Positions 52,973-62,033 of a stretch of DNA of 64,000 nucleotides are shown in pieces. The notes under the pieces were generated by a model that saw only the letters and a list, made by a program, of their open reading frames with translations, made no database searches and was not told the origin of the DNA. This DNA is from Desulfovermiculus halophilus DSM 18834 (GTDB taxonomy: Bacteria; Desulfobacterota; Desulfovibrionia; Desulfovibrionales; Desulfothermaceae). Numbering within the stretch: position 1 is the first letter of the stretch; each line of letters opens with the position of its first letter. Both the position numbers and the translations under genes were made by a program. The stretch is from NCBI RefSeq assembly GCF_000620765.1, contig NZ_JIAK01000006.1, positions 1 to 64,000 on the forward strand. Reading direction: 5' to 3'.

Positions 52973-53696
52973 CCGGATGTCAGAAGACAGAAGACAGAGG
53001 ACAGAAGACAGAGGACAGAAGTCAGACGTCAGACGTCAGAGGTCAGAAGACAGAGGACAGAGAGAAGAAACACCCCCCGGCCCCCCTCAAGGGGGGACGG
53101 AGAGAAGACAGAGATCGGTGGTCTGTAGTCTGTAGTCGGTGGACAGTAGCTGGCAGCCTGTGGGCGGTAGTCAGAGGTCAGAGATCATAAGACAGAGAGA
53201 AGACCCCGGCCCCCCTCAAGGGGGGACGGAGAGAAGACAGAGATCGGTGGTCGGTAGTCTGTAGTCAGGAGTCATTGGCCGGTGAACAGAGATCAGTAAA
53301 GAGCAAAGACAGTCGGACCAGTCCAGCGGATCATCCGGACGCCTGATATCAAACCGCGGTTCTACGCCAACCTTGTCCCCCCTTGAGGGGGGTTGGGGGG
53401 TGTTGTCTGTGGCTTTCCCAGGATCTGCGGCGTGCCGACACCCCCCTTGGATTCCCCCTCAAGGGGGGACGGCATGTGGCGCTTCCAGCTATATTGTATA
53501 CATTCAGAGGGTGAGCACTTATTCTCCTCCAAATCCGAAGAGGGCGAATGATTATTCGCCCCTACACACGGCCCCGCAGAATCTAGGCCATATTCTTAAA
53601 TTATTCCGTATTCCTCTGATCTCTGACTTCTGACCTCTGACTTCTGATCTCTGACTTCTGACCTCTGTCCTCTGACCTCTGGCCACCGACCACCGA
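52973..53696. repeat. purM-mnmG gap: long H7 tract and complete composite (minus orientation)
   Basis: Between convergent genes, forward heptads run 52976-53060 and 53140-53310, with G6 boxes at 53073-53100 and 53210-53228. The composite core spans 53320-53575: TGATATCAAACCGCGGT, two opposed G6 boxes, GCTATATTGTATACATTCAG and an AT-pal at 53544-53565. Inverted heptads (53618-53700) complete the element and supply the stop of mnmG. Confidence 0.85.
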
Positions 53697-55565
53697 CTAC
53701 TGCCCACCGCCAGCCTGGGCCTTCTTGATGGCGATACGCAGCAGGGACAGGGCGGCCGGGGTCATGCCCGGCAGGCGGTAGGCCTGACCCAGGGACATGG
53801 GCCGTATCCGGCTCAACCGTTCCCGCAGCTCGTTGGACAGGCCGGTCAACCGGGAGTAATCCAGATCCCGGGGGATACGGATCTGTTCCAGGTCCTTGAA
53901 TTTGTCCACTTCCGCCTCCTGCCGGCGCAGATACCCTTCGTACTTGCACTGGATCTCCACCTGTTCCAGGATCCTGGGGTCAGTGCCCCTTTCGTCCTCC
54001 CCCAATACAGTCATCAGCCGGGAATAGGTTATCTCCGGCCTTTTCAGCAGCTTATCCGCGCTGACCGCCCCGGATAGCGGCTGCGAGCCCCAGGAGGCCA
54101 GGGCGCGGTTTGTGCCCTCTCCGGGGGCGATGTGTTGTACGCGAAGTCTTGCCAGCTCTGCCTCCACCGCCTCCCGGCGTTCCCGCAGCTCCTTGACCCG
54201 GTCTGTGCCGTGCAGCCCAAGGTCGTGGCCGATCTCCAGCAAGCGGAGGTCGGCATTGTCTTCCCGAAGCAGAAGACGGTATTCGGCCCTGGAGGTCAGC
54301 ATGCGGTAGGGCTCGCTGACCCCCCGGCTGACCAGATCATCGATCATGACCCCCATATAGGCCTGGGTGCGGTCCAGGATGAAGGGATCGCGATTCTGGA
54401 TCTTGAGGGCGGCGTTGATCCCGGCCCACAGGCCCTGCGCTGCGGCTTCTTCGTAGCCCGAGGTCCCGTTGATCTGTCCGGCCAGATACAGGCCCTGGAT
54501 CTGCTTGGTTTCCAGGGTGGGCAGCATCTGGGTGGGCAGGATGTAGTCGTACTCTATGGCATAGGCCGGACGCATGATCTCGGCCTCCTCCAGGCCGGGC
54601 ACGGAATGGATGAGCTGGGTCTGAACCTCATAAGGGAGGGAGTTTCCGGTCCCGCTGGCATAGATCTCCTCAGTGTCCAGACCCTCGGGCTCCAAAATGA
54701 TATGGTGGAACTCCTTGTCCGGAAACTTCATGATCTTGTCTTCCAGAGAGGGGCAGTAGCGGGCGGAAACGCCCTGGATGGTGCCGTCGTACAAGGGAGA
54801 AAAGCGGATATTGCTGCGGATGATGTCGTGGGTCCGGACATGGGTTCGACCGAAATAGCAGTGCACCTGGGGCAGGGCCGGCCGGTCGGTGAACAGGGAA
54901 AAGGGCCGGCAGTGGTCATCGCCGGTCTGGGGCTCAAAACGGGAAAAATCTATGCTCCGGCGATGCAGGCGGGCCGGAGTGCCGGTTTTCATCCGGCCCA
55001 GCTCCAGGCCCAGGGAACAGAGCTGGTCCGGGAGGTGGTTGGAGGCGAACTCACCGGCCCGTCCGGCCGGGATGTGGGTTGTGCCGATATGGATCAGGCC
55101 GTGCAGAAATGTTCCGGAGGCGAGGATAACGCTGCGGCCTTCAAAGACCACGCCCAGATCGTCCTGCACCCCGCGTATCCGGCCGTTTTCCGTGGCCAGG
55201 GAGGTGACCAGGGCCTGCTTGAGTTCCAGGCCCGGCTGGAGCTCAAGGGCGTGCTTCATCAGGGTCTGGTAGCGGACCTTGTCGTTTTGGGTTCGGGTGC
55301 CCCGGACTGCAGGGCCCTTGCGGGTGTTCAGACGCCGGTACTGAATCGCGCTCTGATCGGTGATCTTGGCCATTTCACCGCCTAAAGCGTCGATCTCCTT
55401 GACCAGGTGGCCTTTGCCGATGCCGCCCACGGAAGGGGAGCAGGGCATGTGGCCCACGCTGTTTAAGGAAATGGATACAAGCAGGGTGCGGCATCCCATG
55501 CGGGCTGCGGCCAGAGCGGCCTCGCATCCGGCATGGCCTGCGCCGACAACGATGACGTCGTACAT
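53697..55565 (-). CDS. mnmG: tRNA uridine-5-carboxymethylaminomethyl modification enzyme MnmG (GidA)
   Basis: The 622-residue FAD protein modifies wobble uridine together with MnmE. It has the N-terminal dinucleotide motif [19 protein letters not shown] (residues 6-24), [11 protein letters not shown]-like and [20 protein letters not shown] conserved segments, and a C-terminal helical domain. The final codons AGGGQ and TAG stop are part of the heptad sequence GGTGGGCAGTAGTCGG. An H6-type repeat lies directly upstream. Confidence 0.97.
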   Translation of the reverse strand: MYDVIVVGAGHAGCEAALAAARMGCRTLLVSISLNSVGHMPCSPSVGGIGKGHLVKEIDALGGEMAKITDQSAIQYRRLNTRKGPAVRGTRTQNDKVRYQTLMKHALELQPGLELKQALVTSLATENGRIRGVQDDLGVVFEGRSVILASGTFLHGLIHIGTTHIPAGRAGEFASNHLPDQLCSLGLELGRMKTGTPARLHRRSIDFSRFEPQTGDDHCRPFSLFTDRPALPQVHCYFGRTHVRTHDIIRSNIRFSPLYDGTIQGVSARYCPSLEDKIMKFPDKEFHHIILEPEGLDTEEIYASGTGNSLPYEVQTQLIHSVPGLEEAEIMRPAYAIEYDYILPTQMLPTLETKQIQGLYLAGQINGTSGYEEAAAQGLWAGINAALKIQNRDPFILDRTQAYMGVMIDDLVSRGVSEPYRMLTSRAEYRLLLREDNADLRLLEIGHDLGLHGTDRVKELRERREAVEAELARLRVQHIAPGEGTNRALASWGSQPLSGAVSADKLLKRPEITYSRLMTVLGEDERGTDPRILEQVEIQCKYEGYLRRQEAEVDKFKDLEQIRIPRDLDYSRLTGLSNELRERLSRIRPMSLGQAYRLPGMTPAALSLLRIAIKKAQAGGGQ

Positions 55566-56494
55566 GGTTTCTGGTAATAAGTGTTATTCGTTATTTGTAA
55601 GGATAATCGAAATCGGGATCGCTATCCTCATCGAAAGAATATGTCATTCGGTGCAGGAGGCATTCTCAGCTTATGGATATCGATCCCGATATCGATTTCG
55701 ATTCCGATCCCGAAGAAAGAAAATCCTAACAAACGGATGCACTGGACGCTCATTCTTCGCGTCAGTGATCCTAAGCGCTATTGGTTATCCGTGATCGGGG
55801 TTTGGTGCGTGCGGTGCATGCAAAATTTTACGCATACAGGGGATTGAGCGTCAACTGAGGAGAGGACAGAGGTCAGAAGTCAGAAGTCAGTGGTCAGTGG
55901 CCAGTGGACAGTGGCCGGTGGAAGACATAATGCCATGCGGAATGGTGCCTGGATTCGTGGGGGAGGTGTAGGGGCGAATAATCATTCGCCCTCTTGGAGC
56001 GGAACGGAGAAGTGATCCAGGGGGCAAAGAGAGACACCCCCCGAGCCCCCCTCAAGGGGGGACGGGGAGAAGAGCAGTGGGCAGTAGCCGGGGAGGGGGA
56101 CAGACGTCAGAGGACAGAGGACAGACGTCAGAGGTCAGAGATCAGAAGTCAGTAGGCAGTAGGCAGTGGTCAGTGGCCAGTGGACAGTGGTCGGTGGAAG
56201 ACATAATGCCTGCGGAATGGTGCCTGGATTCGTGGGGGAGGTGTAGGGGCGAATAATCTTTCGCCCTCTTGGAGCAGAACGGAGAAGTGATCCAGGGGGC
56301 AAAGAGAAACACCCCCCGAGCCCCCCTCAAGGGGGGACGGGGAGAAGAGCAGTGGGCAGTAGCCGGGGAGGGGGACAGACGTCAGAGGACAGAGGACAGT
56401 AGACATGGACAGGACTCGGGGAAATGACAGGAAAAATGGAAAGTGCCGCTGTGGATTTGCGCAGGCAGGCCCGTGGGGCATAATGAGTTGAGGT
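55566..56494. repeat. mnmG-yhcC gap: H6 element and tandem 234-bp duplication
   Basis: The mnmG leader with AACGAATAACA (55568-55605) joins an H6 element (55597-55735). A conserved block of about 234 bp occurs twice in tandem, 55891-56124 and 56167-56399. Each copy has heptads, AT-pal, TGATCCAGGGGGCAAAGAG and a C6/G6 box, with only a few differences. Forward heptads separate and follow the copies. The last 90 bases are the yhcC leader. Confidence 0.85.
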
Positions 56495-57382
56495 ATGCAG
56501 CACAAGCCATATCGGGATTTCAATTCCTATCTTCGACAGCGGTACGGGTGCCGGGTGCAGAAGATCACCCTGGACGCGGGATTGACCTGTCCCAATCGGG
56601 ACGGGAGTTTAAGCTCCAGGGGATGCATCTTCTGCAATCCCCGGGGATCCGGGACCGGAAAGGCCCGGGCCGGACTGAGTATTGCCCAGCAGCTGGAGCA
56701 GGCCAAAGAACCTTTGCGCAGGCGGTACAAGGCCAAGAAGTTTCTGGCCTACTTTCAGTCCTATACGAACACCTATGCCCATGTGGACACCTTGCGGGAG
56801 CTGTACCTCCAGGCCCTGAAAGATCCGGATGTGGCCGGGCTGACCATTGGGACCAGGCCGGACTGTGTCCCGGATTCGGTTCTGGATATGCTTCATGAGC
56901 TGTCCGAGACCAAAGACATCTGGCTGGAGTACGGTCTGCAGTCGGCCCACGATCGCACCCTTCAGCGCATAAACCGCGGGCACACCGTGGCGGCTTTCGC
57001 CGATGCCGTGCACCGGACCAGGCAGCGGGGTCTGCCTGTGTGCGTGCACGTCATTCTCGGTCTTCCCGGAGAAGGGGAAAAGGAGATGCTGGAGACCGCC
57101 CGCTATTTAGCCGGGCAGGATATCCAGGCGGTGAAGATCCATCTTCTGTACGTGGTCCGCGGTACTTTTCTGCACCAGCTCTATGCCCGGGGCGGGTATC
57201 GCTGTCTGGAGCAGGAGGAATACGCAGACCTGGCGGCCAGATTCGTGCGCATTCTTCCCCGGGAGGTGATCATCCAGCGGCTGACCGGAGACCCGCACCG
57301 GGAGGAGCTGGTGGCGCCGGAGTGGGCGGTGAACAAGCAGCAGACCCTGCAGATGATTGAGGAGAGAATTAGAGACCTGTAG
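56495..57382 (+). CDS. YhcC-like radical SAM protein
   Basis: The 295-residue protein has the TIGR01212-type cysteine arrangement, C near residue 32 (AGLTCPNRDGS) and CIFC near 44-47. It also has FQSYTNTYAHVDTLRELY, ALKDPDVAGLTIGTRPDCVP and IWLEYGLQSAHD, all conserved in YhcC. The molecular function is unknown. It converges with the aminotransferase gene, leaving 20 bases between stops, both within a heptad run. Confidence 0.9.
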   Translation: MQHKPYRDFNSYLRQRYGCRVQKITLDAGLTCPNRDGSLSSRGCIFCNPRGSGTGKARAGLSIAQQLEQAKEPLRRRYKAKKFLAYFQSYTNTYAHVDTLRELYLQALKDPDVAGLTIGTRPDCVPDSVLDMLHELSETKDIWLEYGLQSAHDRTLQRINRGHTVAAFADAVHRTRQRGLPVCVHVILGLPGEGEKEMLETARYLAGQDIQAVKIHLLYVVRGTFLHQLYARGGYRCLEQEEYADLAARFVRILPREVIIQRLTGDPHREELVAPEWAVNKQQTLQMIEERIRDL

Positions 57383-57402
57383 TCGGTGGTCAGTGGTCAG
57401 TG

Positions 57403-58380
57403 TCAGAAGACCCTGGTCAGCACCTCCGGGCTCTCCAGCTGATCCCGGCGCAGGATATCATAGAGCCGGCGACTGATCGGGCCAGGAGTTCCGGAATCGA
57501 TTTTCCGGCCCTGAAAGGCGGTCACTGGCAGGACGTCCAGGGTGGTCCCGAACATCATGACCTCCCTGGCCTGCATAATGTCCTCCGGACTGATGTTCGT
57601 CTCCTTGATCTCACGCAGTTCGCTGCTTTCCACCAGGGTGTGGGCCAGATCCATGGCCCTGACCTGGGTTGTTCCCCGGAGGATGCGCTCAAACCGGGGG
57701 ACCAGAAGATCGCGGTTCCGGGTGACGATCCCAATATTCTCCGTAGGCCCCTCGGCCAAAAATCCCCGTTCATCAAGCCCCACGGTATAGTCCACTCCCT
57801 GATCCACGGCTTCTTTCTTCATCAAAACATTGGGCAGGTAATTGCAGCTCTTGACTGTGGAGAATATTCCGGGCTTGAGCGGAATGCCGCTCAGGGCCAG
57901 GGCGCAGCCCTTCTCCCTGAGTGCGGGATCCGGGGTAGGGAGGGAGGTGACGACAATATAGAGCTGGGATCCGATGCTGGCGTACGGGTTCGGGGAGAAG
58001 TCCCCGGGGCCTCGGGATATGTACAGGCGGACAAGGACGTCTGCTGTCTTTGCAGCCCGAATGGTCCCTGTGACCGCATCCTGCAGTTCGCTGCGGCCCA
58101 TGGGCCAGGGCAGGTCTATGAGTTCGGCAGAGCGCTGCAGCCGGTCCAGATGGGCGTCCAAAAGGTAGATGCTTCCCTGCACGCACTTGAAGGCCTCGAA
58201 GATGCCGTCTCCGCGGTGGACCATGTGGTCGTCGATGGGCACGAGCATCAGGACCGGATCGGTGACAATGCCTCCAAACCAGGTGGAGTACATGGCCAGA
58301 TAGGAGGACTGGTGTTCACAGCGCATGCCGGTAAGGCGGGCGACTGCCTGATGGACCGTTAAGCTGGGGATCTCTGGCAT
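57403..58380 (-). CDS. Class IV (fold type IV) PLP aminotransferase
   Basis: The 325-residue protein has the fold IV signature MVHRGDGIFEAFKC near residues 63-76, the PLP lysine in TVKSCNYLPNVL near 190, and the late ERGFLAEGPTENIGIV motif near 216-231. Branched-chain aminotransferase, D-amino acid aminotransferase or aminodeoxychorismate lyase activity is possible; I cannot choose. ATG 58380 is favoured; upstream the frame enters a TIR11 repeat. The downstream position behind TAXI-TRAP-DUF1850 genes could mean that the imported substrate is an amino or keto acid. Confidence 0.85.
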   Translation of the reverse strand: MPEIPSLTVHQAVARLTGMRCEHQSSYLAMYSTWFGGIVTDPVLMLVPIDDHMVHRGDGIFEAFKCVQGSIYLLDAHLDRLQRSAELIDLPWPMGRSELQDAVTGTIRAAKTADVLVRLYISRGPGDFSPNPYASIGSQLYIVVTSLPTPDPALREKGCALALSGIPLKPGIFSTVKSCNYLPNVLMKKEAVDQGVDYTVGLDERGFLAEGPTENIGIVTRNRDLLVPRFERILRGTTQVRAMDLAHTLVESSELREIKETNISPEDIMQAREVMMFGTTLDVLPVTAFQGRKIDSGTPGPISRRLYDILRRDQLESPEVLTRVF

Positions 58381-58561
58381 GGCGATGTTCTCGTGGGTTG
58401 AAAAGTTGGGCTCTTCGACACAGAAAGTGGGCACACAGAAGAGATGGCAAACTCCCAAAATCCACAAGCTACGTCGAAGAACCAAAAATTGTCAGCAAAA
58501 CTCCGTCCATGGGCGAGTCCCTACTGACGACTTGCTCCCGGCCATCCCTGAGGACCACAGG
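58381..58561. repeat. TIR11 element upstream of the aminotransferase
   Basis: The element occupies 58409-58483: left arm GGCTCTTCGAC (58409-58419), centre with CAGAAAGTGGGCACACAG and ATGGCAAACTCCC, right arm GTCGAAGAACC (58473-58483). After it, up to 58561, is a remnant of heptads near the DUF1850 stop. Confidence 0.75.
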
Positions 58562-59086
58562 CTACCGGCCATGAGGCGTTGATCCGTGCTTTCCGGGAAA
58601 CAGGGCCTTGGCCAGGGAGGTCTGCTTGCAGGTTATCAACAGCCTGCTTCCGGGAGGAACGGTGCTCAGATCGACCTCCTGGCCGTCAACGGATATGCGC
58701 AGCTGATTCAACGGCAGATAGTAAAAGGGGATTTGGGGAACATATGTGTTGCCTTCATCCACCACCATCCACTTGCCCTGCATGCGGACGTTGTCGGCAT
58801 CGACCACGTTGGGCAGACCGGTGCCGGTGCCTGTGGTCCTGGTCCGGACAGCCCGGAAACCGCCCTGGGGGTCGAGAGCAAACCAGCCTTGAACCGGGGT
58901 CTTTTCCACGGAATGGATGTAGCGCATGCACAGTAGCGTTCCGGGGACTGCTGTCTCCTGGTAAACAACGGTGTCTTGTCCGGGCAGGGTGATCTGCAGG
59001 ACCAGAACGTCCCAAATGAACAGGAATGGGACAGAGAGGCAGATGAGGATTGCGCAGATCAGGGCAAGCTTGGAGCGCATACACAT
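58562..59086 (-). CDS. DUF1850 protein linked to TAXI-TRAP transport
   Basis: The protein (174 residues from ATG 59086; 59080 also possible) has one N-terminal membrane segment (LALICAILICLSVPFLFIWD) and a DUF1850 domain with RYIHSVEKTPVQGWF, the conserved HS motif. This family almost always follows TAXI-type TRAP genes; its function is unknown. No strong ribosome site is visible. The stop TAG is in GGCCGGTAGCCTGTGG, a heptad sequence. Confidence 0.85.
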   Translation of the reverse strand: MCMRSKLALICAILICLSVPFLFIWDVLVLQITLPGQDTVVYQETAVPGTLLCMRYIHSVEKTPVQGWFALDPQGGFRAVRTRTTGTGTGLPNVVDADNVRMQGKWMVVDEGNTYVPQIPFYYLPLNQLRISVDGQEVDLSTVPPGSRLLITCKQTSLAKALFPGKHGSTPHGR

Positions 59087-59621
59087 GATGCATAGTTTAG
59101 AGGAACACGGGGCAATGGACAAGGGGACAGAGGACAGAGGTCAGAGGTCAGAGGTCAGAATTCAGAGAGAAGAAACACCCCCCAACCCCCCTCAAGGGGG
59201 GACGGGGAAGAGATCAGTTGTGGGTTGCATTTTTGAACCCGGGCGTTCCTTGAGTCGGATCATCGGTTGAGCAAATTGTGGAAGAGCTTGATTTTCCGGA
59301 CTGCACCCGGAACCCGCGGTTTCCGTCCCCCCTTGAGGGGGGGAATCCAAGGGGGGTGTTTCTTCTATGGAGGGCCGAGGTCCAAGTGTCTGGCTTATCG
59401 AAAACCGCAATCGAAGATCTAGGGCAAGATCAGACGGTTATGAGTCCCCGCCTTGGCAAGGAGGGGACCCCAGGGATGGTTGAACGATGACCGATACCTT
59501 ATCCCACGGTGTCAAGTCTGGGTAAAGGTCAGCTCAAGGGGGACGGGGAAGAGATCAGAGGTCGGTGGTCGGTATGAGGCAAATGGGAGTCAGTGGACGG
59601 TGGGCAGTGGCCGGAGGCCGG
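59087..59621. repeat. DUF1850-TRAP gap: H7 and opposed G6 boxes
   Basis: Heptads (59125-59165) precede CCCAACCCCCCTCAAGGGGG (59178-59206). A second box with CCCCCCTTGAGGGGGGG and GGAATCCAAGGGGGGTG lies at 59328-59360. Heptads at 59545-59640 provide the TRAP stop. The stretch 59370-59530 shows no gene and no repeat. Confidence 0.7.
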
Positions 59622-61718
59622 CTACTGCCCACTGCCCGCCGTTTCCCTCTCTCTGCGCTGTCTGTGCCAGAAAAAGAGCACAACCATGATCGTGATGGAA
59701 GCGGTGTTGACTGCCAGATGAGGAAGGTGAACCCCGAAGAGGGTCACTCCTGACGGGTTGACCAGGAAGAAGGCCAGTATGACATAGATGAACCGTTCCC
59801 AGAGGTAGGTCCTGACCAGCCAGAAGCCCTGGATAAACACCGACCAGCAGAACATGCCCAGGATGCACATGGGGATGATGTAGGTCAGCTCTGCGGCACT
59901 CGTGTTGATCATCAGCAGCTTGGGGTTGTAGATGAACATAAAGGGCAGGGTGAAGGCGGCCAGATCAAGGCGAAAGCTCTTGAACCCGGTGACCACGGGG
60001 TCTGAGCCGGAAATCCCCGACGCTGCATATGCGCACAGGCCAACCGGGGGGGTGTCGTCGGCCACTATGCCGTAGTAGAAAACAAAGAGATGAATGGCGA
60101 TCAGAGGCAGCTCCGCCCCCAGGTTCTGGCTGATGGTGGAAATGGCCGGGGCGGTCATGGCGGCCATGATGATGTAGGTGGCGGTGGTGGGCAGGCCCAT
60201 GCCCAGGATGATGCAGGCAAACATGGCGAAGATCAGGGAGAGGAAGAGGCTGTTTCCGGCGGCGGCGGAGATCAGCATGGCCATCTTCAGCCCCAGGCCG
60301 GTGAGGGTGATCACCCCGATGATGATTCCGCAGCAGGCGCAGGCCGCAGCGATGCCAGCCATGTTCCGGGCTCCGGATTCCAGGGCTCCCAGGATTTCAT
60401 CCTTGGTCCGGTAGATAAAGAAATTTTTTTGCTTGTGCGTATACGCTTCGTAGGCCAGGTCCCTGGTTTCCTGGCGGATGCCCTTGCGTTTGGGGAAGGC
60501 CGCAAAGTGACGGAAGATATTGTTGCCCGCAATAACCGGCAAAGCGACGAGGATGGACCAGGTGGCCGAAGTGGTCGGGGTCCAGAACTCGATAAGCAAG
60601 AAATACAGCAGAGCGGCCAGGGGGATGAGATAGTACAGTCCGCTGACAAAGGTCTTGCCCAGGGCCGGGGTCTCCTCCTTGGTCAGTCCGCGGATGTTTT
60701 CCTTGACCGCCTCCAGGTGAACAATGGAGAAAATGGCCGTATAGGACAGCAGGGCCGGGATAATGGCGGCCGTGACCACCTCGTAATAGGAAATGCCCAG
60801 AAGCTCGGCCATGATAAAGGCGGCCGCACCCATGATCGGGGGCATGAGCTGCCCGTTTGTGGAGGCGGCCACCTCCACGGCGGCAGCGGTGTGGGGTTTA
60901 AAACCCACTTTTTTCATCAAGGGGATGGTCATGGATCCGGTGGTCACAGTGTTGGCGATGGACGATCCGGAGATTGAGCCCATGGCCCCGGAAGCCACGA
61001 CTGCAGCCTTGGCCGGTCCGCCCCTGAACCTGCCCATACTGGCAAAGGACAGATCGATGAGATAATCCCCTGCGCCCATTTTTTCCAAAAACGCGCCGAA
61101 GAGGACGAACAGGAAGACAAATGTGGCCGAGACCCGCAGGGGGACTCCCCACAGCCCTTCTCCACTCATAAAGACATGGTCGATGATCCGGCTGATGCCG
61201 AACCCGCGATGGGCCAGGGTTCCCGGGATATGGGGGCCGATATAGGCATAGAAGAGAAAGATGAGGGTCAAGACCGGCAGGATGGGGGAGATGCTGCGCC
61301 GGGTGGCTTCCAGGATGAAGACGATGAGCGCTCCCCCGATGATCAGATCGTAGAGGGCCGGATTGCCCACGGAATAGGCGACGTGCTCATAATTGACGTA
61401 GACATAGAAGGAGGCGGCGGCTGCCAACAGGGCCAATGCGAAATCGTACACCGGGATTTTGCTCTGGCTGGTTTTCCGGACCAGGGGATAGTTCAGATAG
61501 CATAGGAGCATGGCAAAGCTCAGGTGGATGGACAGCTGCTTGGCCCCTGAGAGCTCGCCGAAAAAACCGGTGTAGAGCTGAAAGACGGACATGAAGACCG
61601 CAATCCACTTGACCAGATGCACGGCCGGACCTGCGGTCAATTGCCGTTCCTGCCCGCCGCCTTCCTGAGGTCCGGGGGGAGGAGAAGTATCCCTGGGGTT
61701 GCTTGGTGTGCCGGTCAT
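59622..61718 (-). CDS. TRAP transporter fused permease (4TM/12TM)
   Basis: The 698-residue membrane protein fuses the small and large TRAP subunits (TIGR02123 type), with many membrane helices from about residue 35 on. It has conserved segments GGPAKAAVVASGAMGSISGSS, STNGQLMPPIMGAAAFIMAE and MGLPTTATYIIMAAM. It imports an organic acid with a sodium or proton gradient, using the TAXI receptor encoded upstream. Its C-terminal ETAGSGQ and TAG are heptad sequence. The substrate is unknown. Confidence 0.94.
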   Translation of the reverse strand: MTGTPSNPRDTSPPPGPQEGGGQERQLTAGPAVHLVKWIAVFMSVFQLYTGFFGELSGAKQLSIHLSFAMLLCYLNYPLVRKTSQSKIPVYDFALALLAAAASFYVYVNYEHVAYSVGNPALYDLIIGGALIVFILEATRRSISPILPVLTLIFLFYAYIGPHIPGTLAHRGFGISRIIDHVFMSGEGLWGVPLRVSATFVFLFVLFGAFLEKMGAGDYLIDLSFASMGRFRGGPAKAAVVASGAMGSISGSSIANTVTTGSMTIPLMKKVGFKPHTAAAVEVAASTNGQLMPPIMGAAAFIMAELLGISYYEVVTAAIIPALLSYTAIFSIVHLEAVKENIRGLTKEETPALGKTFVSGLYYLIPLAALLYFLLIEFWTPTTSATWSILVALPVIAGNNIFRHFAAFPKRKGIRQETRDLAYEAYTHKQKNFFIYRTKDEILGALESGARNMAGIAAACACCGIIIGVITLTGLGLKMAMLISAAAGNSLFLSLIFAMFACIILGMGLPTTATYIIMAAMTAPAISTISQNLGAELPLIAIHLFVFYYGIVADDTPPVGLCAYAASGISGSDPVVTGFKSFRLDLAAFTLPFMFIYNPKLLMINTSAAELTYIIPMCILGMFCWSVFIQGFWLVRTYLWERFIYVILAFFLVNPSGVTLFGVHLPHLAVNTASITIMVVLFFWHRQRRERETAGSGQ

Positions 61719-62033
61719 AGTGGCCTGGGGTTAGAAGTCAGAAGTCAGAGATCAGACGTCAGACGTCAGAAGTCAGACGTCAGTAGACAGTAGCCAGTGG
61801 ACAGTGGTCGATAAGAGGGAGTCGGGAAGAACAAGAGAACACCCCCCTTGGATTCCCCCCTCAAGGGGGGACAGTATGCGCTCAGTACGGGATATGAGAT
61901 ATGCAGCCAGGGTACCGGAAGAGGGCGAATAATCATTCGTCCCTAACAAGCCGAATCCTCGGCTTCACCCGATTTGTGACTCTCTCTTCCCGTCCACTGA
62001 TTCCTGTCTCCTGTCCCCCGACCCCGACTTCCC
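61719..62033. repeat. TAXI-TRAP gap: H7, G6 box and AT-pal variant
   Basis: Forward heptads (61735-61810), CACCCCCCTTGGATTCCCCC with CAAGGGGGG (61840-61872), an AT-pal variant (61923-61944) and inverted heptads (61985-62035) lie between two genes expected to form one operon. Confidence 0.75.

Noticed and set aside
52976-53310. CRISPR array suggested by regularly repeated short units
   Set aside because: Units are only seven bases, contiguous and degenerate. There are no unique spacers of constant length and no cas genes.
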